A stretch of DNA of 16,678 bases from Atopobium sp. UBA1382 (GCA_002305805.1 DBQY01000018.1:24946-41623); one strand, 5' to 3'; positions 1-6,647 are shown, counted from the stretch's first letter. Notes: a model not told the origin generated them from the letters alone. Program-made: numbers and translations.

Positions 1-252
1 GCCATGTGCGAGGTCTTCGAGGCCAACACGGGCGTGGAGAGCCCCTACGTCCCCGAGGACCGAGAGCGCGTGGAGAAGCTCGTGGCAGACCTGGGGCGCG
101 AGATCCCCACGGCCGACGACCTCGCGACGCTCGGCGGCGGCGCCACCGTCGTGAAGGACCTCCTCGCCGACGTGAACCCCATGCAGGTCCTCTACGGTCA
201 CTATCCGAGCGTCTACATCGCTTGGATGCAGTCTCTGGACACGCTCGGCTAG
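1..252 (+). CDS. C-terminal fragment of an unrecognised protein (5' end outside window)
   Basis: The reading frame is open from the first base and ends at TAG 250-252, leaving 83 codons. It is probably the tail of a longer gene, because no Shine-Dalgarno site can be seen before the ATG at position 4. The fragment is acidic and soluble-looking, with a helical charged stretch (PEDRERVEKLVADLGREI), a glycine-rich turn (LGGGATVVKDLLADV) and an aromatic end (LYGHYPSVYIAWMQSL). I do not recognise the family and assign no function. It lies on the same strand as the RpiB-like gene, about 100 bp upstream of it, so a link to sugar-phosphate metabolism is possible, but the gap and a candidate -10 element suggest rpiB can be transcribed separately. 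Confidence 0.6.
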   Translation, partial: AMCEVFEANTGVESPYVPEDRERVEKLVADLGREIPTADDLATLGGGATVVKDLLADVNPMQVLYGHYPSVYIAWMQSLDTLG

Positions 253-318
253 ACGTCGTGCGCCAACACGGCGCCAGCGCCCGCCAGTCAACGTGTGGCG
301 AGGGGCGGCCCTTGCCGC

Positions 319-324
319 TATCAT
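319..324 (+). promoter_or_regulatory. Candidate -10 element of rpiB
   Basis: TATCAT lies 29 nt before the rpiB ATG. No convincing -35 hexamer is seen at 16-18 bp upstream. Support comes from similar hexamers at comparable distances (about 27-36 nt) ahead of other genes in the window (4270-4275, 5754-5759, 6642-6647, 8377-8382). Confidence 0.35.
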
Positions 325-353
325 CGATCCAAGCAACAGAAGGGAGCACATCA

Positions 354-821
354 ATGAAACTCGCCATCGGAAACGACCACACCGCTCTCGCCATCAAGGC
401 GGAACTCCTCGAGCATCTGGCGCAGCGCACCGACGTCGAGCTGGTCGACGTTGGCACCAACGCGCCCGAGAGCTACGACTACGCCATCAGCGCCTACCGC
501 GTCTCGCGGCTCGTGGCGGACGGCGAGGTTGACGGCGGCATTCTCATCTGCGGTACGGGCGTTGGCATCAGCCTTGCCGCCAACAAGGTGCACGGCATCC
601 GCGCCTGCGTGTGCTCCGAGCCCTACTCCGCCGAGCTCTCCAAGCGTCACAACAACTCCAACGTCATCTGCTTCGGCGCGCGCGTCGTGGGACCCGAGGT
701 CGCCAAGCAGATCGTCGACGCCTGGCTGAACGCCGAGTTCGAGGGCGGCCGCCACGAGCGTCGCGTGAACCAGATCATGGAGATTGAGGGGACCCAGCAC
801 CTGGCCGCCGCAGAGGGCTAG
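354..821 (+). CDS. rpiB: RpiB/LacAB-type sugar-phosphate isomerase
   Basis: Encodes 155 aa, the usual size for the RpiB/LacA/LacB family. These cytoplasmic enzymes interconvert aldose and ketose phosphates such as ribose-5-P/ribulose-5-P or allose-6-P/allulose-6-P. Family features visible are the N-terminal beta-strand with N7-D8-H9, the active-site loop C66-G-T-G-V-G with the catalytic-base cysteine, R98-H99-N-N-S-N and the late GGRHERRV motif. The ATG at 354 is preceded by AGGGAG with a 7-nt spacer; the open frame runs further upstream but has no comparable start. True RpiB cannot be separated from allose-6-P or other sugar-phosphate isomerases by sequence reading alone. The following 112 bp hold an inverted repeat and then a convergent operon. 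Confidence 0.85.
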   Translation: MKLAIGNDHTALAIKAELLEHLAQRTDVELVDVGTNAPESYDYAISAYRVSRLVADGEVDGGILICGTGVGISLAANKVHGIRACVCSEPYSAELSKRHNNSNVICFGARVVGPEVAKQIVDAWLNAEFEGGRHERRVNQIMEIEGTQHLAAAEG

Positions 822-859
822 GACGGGACGTCCTTCTCGCCCCGTGGGCGCCTAGCGCA

Positions 860-939
860 GATTAGTGTACATAATCCAGGTGGTATTAAACTGGTTTCCT
901 GCGGATATATGAAATCAAACCGGATTATGCGCACTAATC
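860..939. repeat. Nested inverted repeat at the convergent rpiB/ABC operon junction
   Basis: Outer arms 860-877 and 922-939 are complementary at 16 of 18 positions (GATTAGTGTACATAATCC against its partner). A short inner pair GGTTT 893-897 / AAACC 917-921 lies inside. The spacer is AT-richer than the surroundings. The right arm contains the TAG stop (934-936) of the minus-strand ATPase gene. It may act as a bidirectional terminator or mRNA 3' stabiliser, although there is no classical T-run; a REP/MITE-like origin is an alternative. Confidence 0.6.
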
Positions 940-2058
940 GCGCGAGAGGCCGGCGTGCCGGACGGGGATTCCCGCAGCGCGCGCAGCGTCGAGCAGTTCG
1001 GCGTTGCGCGCGTTTCCTGTTCCAAAGGCGTCCACGCAGCAGATGACCTCGCGGCAGGCGAGAAGGACCTCACGGGCGCGGGCCACCGCCCCCGGGCTCA
1101 CGGGCTCGAAGTCCCGCTCGAAGATCGCCCGCGAGGCGAGGCTGCGCGCGAGCAGGCCGTCTGCGTCATGCTCGTGCAGCACGCCCGTGGCAAACGGCAT
1201 GCCCTCGCGGGCGAGCCGCCGGAAGATCGCCGCCCCCGCTCCGCCGCCGGCGATGACAAAGACCTCCGGCTCGCCCTCGGGCCGCGCGAGCTCCAGGCTG
1301 CCAAAGGACGGGTCGTAGGCGCCCGGCGCCAGGTCGTAGAGCTCGGAGATGCGTTCGGCGGTGAAGACCTCGTCGGGTGTCCCCTGAAACGCCACGCGCC
1401 CGTCCTTGATGCAGATCACGTGGTCGGCCGCCTTCTGCGCGAGGTCGACCTCGTGCAGCGATGCCACCACGGCGATGCTGCGTTCGCGTGCCTCGTGGCG
1501 CAGGAGGCACAGCACGTCCAGCTGCGAGCGAATGTCCAGATACGAGGTGGGCTCGTCGAGCAGCAACACCTGCGGCTCCTGGCAGAGCGCGCGGGCGAGA
1601 AGAACGCGCTGTCGCTGCCCATCGCTCACGTGGGCAAAGTCGCGGCTTGCGAGCGGGAGCACGCCCGTCGCCTCCATGGCCGCGATGACGGCCTCGTCGT
1701 CCTTCTCGCCCAGGACGCCCAGGCGCCCGGTGAACGGGTAGCGGCCCGCCTCCACCACGTCACGGCAGGTGAGAAGCTCGGTCTGGGGTCGTCCGGTGAG
1801 CATGACGGCCATGGTGCGGGCGCGCTCCGTCGCGGCTACGTCGCCCAGCTCCCGCCCAAGGAGCTCGACGGTTCCGCCGAGTGCGCGGAGCTGCCCGGCC
1901 ACGGTGCGCAGGATCGTGGTCTTGCCTGAGCCGTTGGGACCGATGAGCGCCACGACCTGACCGGGGCGCACCGCGAGGCAGATGTCGCGCACGAGCGCTC
2001 GCGCGCCGTGCCCCACATTCAGCCCACGGAGCTCCAGCATGTTGCTGCCCTCGATCAT
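934..2058 (-). CDS. FecE/BtuD-type ABC transporter ATPase with extra C-terminal domain
   Basis: 374 aa. Residues 8 to about 255 form an ATP-binding cassette of the iron-siderophore/heme/cobalamin class: Walker A GPNGSGKTT at 40-48, signature VSDGQRQR at 144-151 (Asp replaces the usual second Gly of LSGGQ), Walker B VLLLDEPTSYLD at 164-175, and switch histidine H202. It would power import through the adjacent FecCD permease. FecE-type ATPases usually end near 255-265 aa; here about 110 further residues follow, starting with a glycine-rich VIAGGGAGAA segment (268-277) and ending GIPVRHAGLSRD. The ATG at 2058 overlaps the permease stop as ATGA, indicating translational coupling, with GGGGGG just upstream. 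The open frame runs on to about 2484, but that part lies inside the permease gene and is a shadow. The stop codon lies inside an inverted repeat. Confidence 0.88.
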   Translation of the reverse strand: MIEGSNMLELRGLNVGHGARALVRDICLAVRPGQVVALIGPNGSGKTTILRTVAGQLRALGGTVELLGRELGDVAATERARTMAVMLTGRPQTELLTCRDVVEAGRYPFTGRLGVLGEKDDEAVIAAMEATGVLPLASRDFAHVSDGQRQRVLLARALCQEPQVLLLDEPTSYLDIRSQLDVLCLLRHEARERSIAVVASLHEVDLAQKAADHVICIKDGRVAFQGTPDEVFTAERISELYDLAPGAYDPSFGSLELARPEGEPEVFVIAGGGAGAAIFRRLAREGMPFATGVLHEHDADGLLARSLASRAIFERDFEPVSPGAVARAREVLLACREVICCVDAFGTGNARNAELLDAARAAGIPVRHAGLSRD

Positions 2059-3089
2059 CGCGACCCCCCGCGGAGCATGAGGGCGATGACGATCGGCGCG
2101 CCAAAGACGGCGGTGACGGCGCTCACGGAGAGCTCGACGGGCGAGAAGAGCGTGCGCGCGACGAGGTCGCACCCGCAGCAGAAGACCGCGCCCGTGAGCA
2201 GGCACGCGGGGGTCACGTAGAGCGGCCGCGACGACCCCACGCCGCGCTTGGCCAGGTGCGGCGCCGCGATGCCCACGAACGAGACGGGTCCCGCAAAGGC
2301 GGCGACGCAGGCGGAGAGCAGGCTGGACACGAGTACGATGAGCATGCGCAGCGCGCCCACGTTGACGCCCACGCTCTGCGCGTGTGGCTCCCCGAGCTGG
2401 TAGGCGGCGAGCGGTTTGGAGAGCGCAAAGACCGCCGCGCTCATGGCGAGCACGACCACGGCGACGATGCCCACGTCGGACCACGTGGCGCCCGAGAAGC
2501 TCCCCCGCGACCAGTTGTCCAGGTTGACGATCGACTGGTCGTCGGCAAAGGCGATCAGGAAGTTGGTGACGGCCGAGCAGATGTAGCCCACCATCACGCC
2601 GGCCACGATGAGCATGCTCTGGGAGCGCACGCGGTGCGAGATGAGCAGCACGAAGCCCATCGTGACGAGCGATCCCGCCGCGGCCGCGCCCACGGACAGC
2701 GCGGGGCTCATGACCTGCCCCGCTCCCAGGGCCACGATCATCACGAGCGCGACCACGAGCTTGGCGCCGGAGGAGACGCCCAGCACAAAGGGGTCGGCGA
2801 TGGGGTTGTTGAAGAACGTCTGCAGCAGGAAGCCCGAGAGCGAGAGCGCCCCGCCCAGAAGCACCGCCTCGATGGCGCGCGGCAGGCGGATCTGCCAGAT
2901 GACCTGGGCCGCGGTCGACGTGTCGCCGGGTCCGTCGGCCAGGATGCGCAGCACCTCCGCGGGCGACGTCTCCACGCTGCCCAGGCAGAGGTTGGCCACA
3001 AAGAGCGCGCCCAGGGCGAGAAGGACCGCCAGGTCAAAGGCCGTCGCCCGCCGCGCCCGAGCGTTCTTGTCGCCCGCCGCGCGCGCCAC
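2055..3089 (-). CDS. FecCD-family ABC transporter permease
   Basis: 344 aa, the normal length for the family, with about 9-10 hydrophobic segments. Characteristic FecCD stretches are visible: IRLPRAIEAVLLGGALSLSG near residues 67-86, FFNNPIADPFVLGVSSGA just after, GPVSFVGIAAPHLAKR in the coupling region near 265-280, and ELSVSAVTAVFGAPIVIALM at the C-terminus. It forms the membrane channel of an importer for ferric siderophores, heme or cobalamin; the substrate cannot be read from the sequence. The start is GTG at 3089-3087, sharing one base with the TAG of the binding-protein gene (TAGTG). The stop overlaps the ATPase ATG by four bases. Only one permease gene is present, so the channel is presumably a homodimer. 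Confidence 0.92.
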   Translation of the reverse strand: MARAAGDKNARARRATAFDLAVLLALGALFVANLCLGSVETSPAEVLRILADGPGDTSTAAQVIWQIRLPRAIEAVLLGGALSLSGFLLQTFFNNPIADPFVLGVSSGAKLVVALVMIVALGAGQVMSPALSVGAAAAGSLVTMGFVLLISHRVRSQSMLIVAGVMVGYICSAVTNFLIAFADDQSIVNLDNWSRGSFSGATWSDVGIVAVVVLAMSAAVFALSKPLAAYQLGEPHAQSVGVNVGALRMLIVLVSSLLSACVAAFAGPVSFVGIAAPHLAKRGVGSSRPLYVTPACLLTGAVFCCGCDLVARTLFSPVELSVSAVTAVFGAPIVIALMLRGGSR

Positions 3090-4237
3090 TAGTCCAGCCG
3101 CCAGACGTAGGTGGTGGGCTCGTCCGTGTTGGTGAGGGCGCGACGCAGGTCAAAGATGATGTCTGCCATGCTCGTGATCTGTTGGTAGAGGTTGGCGTCG
3201 CAGGTCCAGACGTCCCCGTTGCGCACGGCGGTAAAGTCCGCGAGCAGCGCATTCTTCGTAACAAGGTCCTCGAGGCTGGTCACGCCGTCGTCGATCGTGC
3301 CGTTGTAGATAATGACGTCCGCGTCGCGGGCGCCCTCGTAGAAGCGCTCCATCTCCACGGTCACGGTGGTGGGGGATGAGTCGGCGGCGCCTTCCTCCGC
3401 AAAGCTCACGTACTCGCCGCCTGCCGCCTCGATCATCTGGGCAAAGTAGTCGCCGGCACGGCGCGTCACGGCAGCGCCGTCCTCGTTGACGTAGAAGAAG
3501 GCGACGGTTTTGCCCACGGAACCCTCGGCCGCGGCATCCTCCACGCGGGCAGATACGTCGTCAAAGACCGCTGCTGCCTCGTCCTCGCGGCCAAAGACCG
3601 CACCCATGAGCCTGATCCACTCCAGGCGCCCGAGCATGTCCTCCTCGCGGCTCGACTGCTCCATGAGGACGGTCACGCCCAGCTCCTCGAGCTTGGCGCG
3701 AACCTCGGGCACGTGGTCGATGTTGGTGTTCTCGATCGCGAGCGGGCAGCCCTTGGCGGCGATGAGCTCGTAGTCCGGCTCGCGGTAGAGGCCGCCGTAG
3801 GTGATCTCGCCGCTTTCCAGGCGAGCGGTGAACGCGTCGACGGGGGAGTCCTCGGCGCGTACCGAGGAGACGGAGACCGCATCGAGCGCCCCGATGGCGT
3901 CCACGAGGCAGATCATGCCGGTGGAGACCAGGTAGACGTTGGCGAGCGGCTGCTGGATCACGGCGACGCCGGCAGGGGGCTCGGCTGGGGGGTCGGTTCC
4001 CTCGGGCACGATGAGCAGGCGGTCCCCGCTGGCGAGCGTGGCGAGCCGGCAGCCTCCGTCGTAGGCGTCAAGCGAGAACTGCGTGGCGTGGGAGAGGGGA
4101 ACGGGCGTGGGCGTGCCGAGCGCGTCGAGGCCCTCTGGCTGCGGCTCGTCGTCCTTCTCGGCAGAGCAGCCGACGAGGGCCAGGGGCGCAAGAAGCCCGA
4201 GCCCCACGGCTGCCCTGCGGGTAAGAGACGCGCTCAT
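3089..4237 (-). CDS. Periplasmic-binding-protein-like lipoprotein of the iron-complex ABC importer
   Basis: 382 aa. The N-terminus is a lipoprotein signal: T6-R7-R8, a hydrophobic stretch, then lipobox L21-V22-G23-C24, followed by a charged linker (SAEKDDEPQPEG). The twin arginine could allow Tat export, but the Sec lipoprotein route is equally possible. The rest fits the class III (PF01497-type) binding-protein fold: two lobes with YLVSTGMICLVDAIGAL, IAAKGCPLAIENTNI, a long connecting helix around EWIRLMGAVFGREDEAAAV, and a second lobe including DADVIIYNG and VRNGDVWTCD. It would capture an iron complex, heme or a corrinoid outside the membrane and deliver it to the downstream permease. It is first in the operon. 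A GGAGG lies only 3 nt before the ATG, which is short, but no better start leaves a signal peptide. Confidence 0.85.
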   Translation of the reverse strand: MSASLTRRAAVGLGLLAPLALVGCSAEKDDEPQPEGLDALGTPTPVPLSHATQFSLDAYDGGCRLATLASGDRLLIVPEGTDPPAEPPAGVAVIQQPLANVYLVSTGMICLVDAIGALDAVSVSSVRAEDSPVDAFTARLESGEITYGGLYREPDYELIAAKGCPLAIENTNIDHVPEVRAKLEELGVTVLMEQSSREEDMLGRLEWIRLMGAVFGREDEAAAVFDDVSARVEDAAAEGSVGKTVAFFYVNEDGAAVTRRAGDYFAQMIEAAGGEYVSFAEEGAADSSPTTVTVEMERFYEGARDADVIIYNGTIDDGVTSLEDLVTKNALLADFTAVRNGDVWTCDANLYQQITSMADIIFDLRRALTNTDEPTTYVWRLD

Positions 4238-4269
4238 GGTCCTCCATCTCGACGAGGTCGAACCCCTTC

Positions 4270-4275
4270 ATGATA
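4270..4275 (-). promoter_or_regulatory. Candidate -10 element of the ABC importer operon
   Basis: On the minus strand TATCAT lies 32 nt before the lipoprotein ATG, the same hexamer and a similar distance as at rpiB. No good -35 hexamer and no clear Fur- or DtxR-like palindrome were found beside it. Confidence 0.3.
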
Positions 4276-4317
4276 CGTCGACTGCGCGATGTTGCCGCGG
4301 TTCGGGCCCGCCCCGCT

Positions 4318-4373
4318 GTTTTGGGCAACAAGTTTGATGTCCTTCTCGTCTGAGCATCAAGGCTTTTGCCCAC
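4318..4373 (-). repeat. Dispersed palindromic repeat, copy A
   Basis: Read on the minus strand it aligns over about 56 bp with 8256-8316 on the plus strand: shared blocks are GGGCAAA near the start, CGAGAAG in the middle and CATCAAAC, then TGTTGCCCAAAAC at the end. The ends are complementary to each other (TTTTGGGCAA / TTGCCCA...). It lies upstream of the ABC importer operon. It is short and non-coding, like a MITE or REP-type element. Confidence 0.65.
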
Positions 4374-4433
4374 TACCCCGCAAATCGCGGCAAAACCCGC
4401 AAAACTGGTGAGAAGAACCTCTCGCCGTACGTC

Positions 4434-4460
4434 CGTACATAAAACCTTTGCCCCAAAACC
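4434..4460 (-). repeat. Dispersed palindromic repeat, partial copy B
   Basis: On the minus strand GGTTTTGGGGCAAAGG followed by TTTTATG matches the first half of the 8256-8316 copy with few differences. The sequence beyond it (4405-4430) has a CGAGAGG and GGTGAGAAG-like core but no recognisable second end, so this copy appears truncated or rearranged against copy A. Confidence 0.5.
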
Positions 4461-4716
4461 ATCGAATAATTGGTGCCGTTGGAGACCCTGGAGGGATCTG
4501 GATCCCCCTTCATCCCCTCCGATGACGGGTGTGTACACCCCTCCGCAGCTCTCGAAGTATTGGCAAGCCCGCTGCCTGCGGTTTTACAGCCGATTATAAT
4601 CGTCCGCACTCAAACGGGTGTACATAACCGGCATAACCGGCATGCGCTCTCTCCCGCATGATGAGTGTTGGCATCAGACGGGGGGGACAACATGCGCGCC
4701 GAGAAGATCGGAGGCG
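4461..4716. other. Intergenic DNA without a recognisable gene
   Basis: No credible coding region on either strand. Small features seen are a perfect 12-bp palindrome CGATTATAATCG (4591-4602), a 9-bp tandem duplication of CATAACCGG (4623-4640), and short self-complementary stretches around GGATCTGGATCC (4497-4508) and GGTGTGTACACC (4528-4539). Any of these could be protein-binding sites; no downstream intact gene is oriented to use them. Confidence 0.5.
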
Positions 4717-4905
4717 GAGCCGATCGTGCTCGCGCTTCTCGCCCGCGCGGTCGCGACGGTTCGCGCGCACGCGGCCGCATGGCACGTGGACGAGAAGAGA
4801 GTCGGGCTTCTCGGCTGCTCGGCGGGGGCGCATCTCTGCGCTACGTACACGCCGCCCACGTTTCTCTGGCACCTGGTCGTGGACGCCACTCGATGGCTCG
4901 CGTAA
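4717..4905 (+). pseudogene. Decayed alpha/beta-hydrolase (acetylesterase-like) remnant with internal deletion
   Basis: In one plus-strand frame the translation reads like the core of a BD-FAE/acetyl-xylan-esterase type alpha/beta-hydrolase: RAVATVRAHAAAWHVDEKRV, then GLLGCSAGAHL, which contains the nucleophile elbow G-C-S-A-G. Seven residues later comes PPTFLWHLVVDATRW, resembling the PPTFLWH-x-x-D segment that carries the catalytic Asp far downstream in intact family members. The roughly 60-80 residues normally between the two are missing, and there is no N-terminal domain or His segment. No Shine-Dalgarno site or plausible start precedes it. I read it as a dead gene with an internal deletion, bordered on the right by palindromic repeats. 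The assignment rests on recognised motifs only, not on a search. Confidence 0.55.
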
Positions 4906-4935
4906 CGCGGGATTACTGGAAATCCCGACTTACGC
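4900..4935. repeat. TCGGGATT-family hairpin, copy 1
   Basis: Arms GCGTAACGCGGGATT (4900-4914) and AATCCCGACTTACGC (4921-4935) pair with two mismatches around loop ACTGGA. It shares arms and the identical loop with 11891-11926 downstream of gatB, showing a dispersed repeat family. Confidence 0.7.
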
Positions 4936-4948
4936 GCGCCGATAAGAT

Positions 4949-4998
4949 CGCGTAGGTCGGGATTGTTGCCTGTTTGGACACGAATCCCGACTTGCGCG
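4949..4998. repeat. TCGGGATT-family hairpin, copy 2
   Basis: Arms CGCGTAGGTCGGGATT (4949-4964) and AATCCCGACTTGCGCG (4983-4998) pair with two mismatches around an 18-nt loop. It is the same family as copy 1, 14 bp downstream of it. Confidence 0.65.
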
Positions 4999-5020
4999 TG
5001 CGTCGGGGGAGGTCCGAGCA

Positions 5021-5068
5021 CGCGCTACTCGGGATTCGTGGCGCGCATGCCCGCGCTACTCGGGATTC
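5021..5068. repeat. Direct repeat of a TCGGGATT half-element
   Basis: CGCGCTACTCGGGATTC occurs at 5021-5037 and again, identical, at 5052-5068. Each resembles one arm of the neighbouring hairpins. Two units in direct orientation with 14 bp between them are not a CRISPR array; they look like repeated half-copies of the hairpin family. Confidence 0.6.
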
Positions 5069-5115
5069 TTGGCAGGCGGGCGTGCTGCCGGGCAGGCCTG
5101 TGCACAACCGTCGAC

Positions 5116-5153
5116 AAAAGACCCGCGCGCCGCGGGCAGGCGGCGAGCGGGTC
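5116..5153 (-). terminator. Rho-independent terminator of the universal stress protein gene
   Basis: On the minus strand, about 20 nt after the usp stop, GACCCGC (5153-5147) pairs with GCGGGTC (5126-5120). The stem continues inward through a GC-rich segment with one mismatch and is followed directly by TTTT (5119-5116). Confidence 0.7.
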
Positions 5154-5175
5154 CCAGACGAGTCTGCGAGACGGG

Positions 5176-5649
5176 CTACTTGACCGTGAGCACCGGCACG
5201 TCCACGGAGCGCAGCACGCCAAAGCTCACGCTGCCGATCATGCCGCGCAGCGCACCGAGGCCGCGCCGCCCCATGACCACGAGGTCGATGTCATGGCTCC
5301 GCACGTACTCCGCGATGCCCTCGACCGGCGAGTTGGAGATGACCGCGTCGGCCACGATCTCGCACTGGGAGTCGTCACGGCTCTGCTCGATGAGCGCCTG
5401 GGCGTCCGAGCAGGCGTTCTCCGCCACGGACTGCATGATGCGCTCGTAGCTCGTGGGATCGACCACGGCGTAGGGCGTCTCGAGCGCGTTGGCCAGGAGC
5501 GTGGGGTCGGGCAGGCTCGAGGAGGGTATGACGGTCATCACGTGTACCTTCGCCTCTGGATAGGGCCCGGCCAGGCCAAGCGCGATGTGCAGGGCGCTCT
5601 TTGCGTGATCGGACTCGTCGTAGGGAACCAGGATGTTCTTGAAGTACAT
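5176..5649 (-). CDS. Universal stress protein, UspA family
   Basis: 157 aa, the single-domain Usp length. It begins MYFKNILVPYDESDHAKSAL, the standard first strand with Asp, and ends in the nucleotide-binding region DLVVMGRRGLGALRG-MIGSVSFGVLRSVDVPVLTVK. The usual ATP-binding Usp motif is G-x2-G-x9-G-S/T; here the second spacer is eight residues, a variant I believe also occurs in some Gram-positive Usps, so ATP binding is likely but not certain. These cytoplasmic proteins accumulate under starvation and stress; the exact role is unknown. The ATG at 5649 has GGGAGG five nt upstream, and the larger upstream open frame overlaps the divergent gene and is rejected. It is monocistronic, with its own terminator. 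Confidence 0.9.
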   Translation of the reverse strand: MYFKNILVPYDESDHAKSALHIALGLAGPYPEAKVHVMTVIPSSSLPDPTLLANALETPYAVVDPTSYERIMQSVAENACSDAQALIEQSRDDSQCEIVADAVISNSPVEGIAEYVRSHDIDLVVMGRRGLGALRGMIGSVSFGVLRSVDVPVLTVK

Positions 5650-5686
5650 GGTTGCCTCCCTCGTTGCGAACGTGCCGTCTATCCGC

Positions 5687-5692
5687 GTTATA
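5687..5692 (-). promoter_or_regulatory. Candidate -10 element of the usp gene
   Basis: TATAAC on the minus strand, 37 nt before the usp ATG, in the short divergent interval with the MBL-fold gene. No strong -35 hexamer is seen. Confidence 0.3.
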
Positions 5693-5753
5693 CCCCTCGT
5701 TCGGTCGTCGGCCGCCGCGCTCGGCGAGCGTGGGCGAGAAGTCCGTGGGCGCG

Positions 5754-5759
5754 TATCAT
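5754..5759 (+). promoter_or_regulatory. Candidate -10 element of the MBL-fold gene
   Basis: TATCAT, 29 nt before the ATG at 5789, the same hexamer and distance as at rpiB. A GGCGAGAAG motif (5733-5741) lies just upstream, in the place where a -35 element would be. Confidence 0.35.
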
Positions 5760-5788
5760 GGTGGCGTCGCATCGCAAGGGAGGCGCTC

Positions 5789-6628
5789 ATGCGCGTCACG
5801 GTTCTGATGGAGAACAGCACCCCCTCGAGCCGCCTCGCCGCGCGGCACGGTCTCAGCCTGTGGCTGGAGCTCGCCGACGGCCGGCGCGTCCTCTTTGACA
5901 TGGGGCCCGACGAGGCGTTTCTTGCCAACGCGCACACGCTCGCCGTGGACGTGGCCTCGGCGGACCTCGCGGTGCTCTCTCACGGCCACTACGACCACGG
6001 CGGCGGGCTGCCCGCATTTCTCGCCACCTGCGCGCGAGCCGGCCGGGACGTGCCCGTCTACGTGCGCGAGCACGCCTTCGAGGAGCACGTTTCCGGGACT
6101 CCCGACCACCATCACGCGATCGGGTTGGACCCGGCGCTCGCCGCGGACCCGCGCGTGCGCCCGGTGGGCGAGAAGCACGATCTGGGCGCCGGGCTCACGC
6201 TCTTCTCGACCTCGCGTCGCCGCCACGCGGCCGCCAGGTCAAACGCGCGCCTGCTCACGAGGGATGCGAGCGGTGGCCTTGTGGCGGATGACTTTGCGCA
6301 CGAACAGAGCCTGCTGGTGGAGGAGGGCGGTCGGCACGTCCTGGTCTCCGGCTGCTCGCACGGCGGGATCTTGAACCTCATGGACGCCGCGGAGGAGCTG
6401 ATCGGTGCGCCGCTCGACGCGGTGGTGGCGGGATTCCACCTCATGGACCCGAGCGGCGGCACGGTGGAGGACTCCGGGCTCACCCGCGCGCTCGCCCAGG
6501 AGCTGGCCGCGCGGCCCACGCGCTACCTCACGTTCCACTGCACCGGTACCGACGCGTTCTCGCTGCTGCGGGACGTCCTCGGTGAGCGCGTGGGCTACCT
6601 CCACGTGGGCAGTCGCACGGTGGTGTGA
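5789..6628 (+). CDS. MBL-fold metallo-hydrolase, DHPS-like group
   Basis: 279 aa. The metal-binding H65-x-H67-x-D69-H70 motif sits in LSHGHYDHGGGLPAF, preceded by VLFDMGPDEAF. Later segments SGCSHGGILNLMDAA, VVAGFHLM and YLTFHCTGTDA match the layout of the group compared with 7,8-dihydropterin-6-methyl-4-(ribofuranosyl)aminobenzene-phosphate synthase of methanogens. Bacterial members are mostly of unknown substrate; hydrolysis of a phosphoester or similar bond by a dinuclear metal centre is the safe expectation. The ATG at 5789 has AAGGGAGG with a 5-nt spacer; the frame is open upstream but without a comparable start. It is divergent from usp and is followed 46 bp later by a small membrane protein gene with its own candidate -10 element. 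Confidence 0.85.
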   Translation: MRVTVLMENSTPSSRLAARHGLSLWLELADGRRVLFDMGPDEAFLANAHTLAVDVASADLAVLSHGHYDHGGGLPAFLATCARAGRDVPVYVREHAFEEHVSGTPDHHHAIGLDPALAADPRVRPVGEKHDLGAGLTLFSTSRRRHAAARSNARLLTRDASGGLVADDFAHEQSLLVEEGGRHVLVSGCSHGGILNLMDAAEELIGAPLDAVVAGFHLMDPSGGTVEDSGLTRALAQELAARPTRYLTFHCTGTDAFSLLRDVLGERVGYLHVGSRTVV

Positions 6629-6641
6629 GCTGCCGGGCGGT

Positions 6642-6647
6642 TACAAT
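6642..6647 (+). promoter_or_regulatory. Candidate -10 element of the 68-aa membrane protein gene
   Basis: TACAAT, 27 nt before the ATG at 6675. No convincing -35 hexamer; readthrough from the MBL-fold gene is also possible because no terminator is seen between them. Confidence 0.35.

Noticed and set aside
351..800. 149-aa open frame on the minus strand over rpiB
   Set aside because: Antisense to a gene with clear active-site motifs; low-complexity composition typical of GC-rich shadows.
2059..2484. Upstream extension of the ATPase open frame
   Set aside because: It is Arg/Ala-rich sequence out of frame with the permease gene; ATG 2058 with the ATGA overlap is the true start.
4373..4609. 78-aa minus-strand open frame in the intergenic region
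   Set aside because: No ribosome site; it largely translates palindromic repeat DNA.
4900..5068. Short repeats as a CRISPR array
   Set aside because: Units are palindromic, variable and only two are direct copies; spacing is irregular and no cas gene is present.
5633..5788. N-terminal extension of the MBL-fold protein
   Set aside because: It overlaps the divergent usp start and promoter; ATG 5789 has a strong ribosome site.
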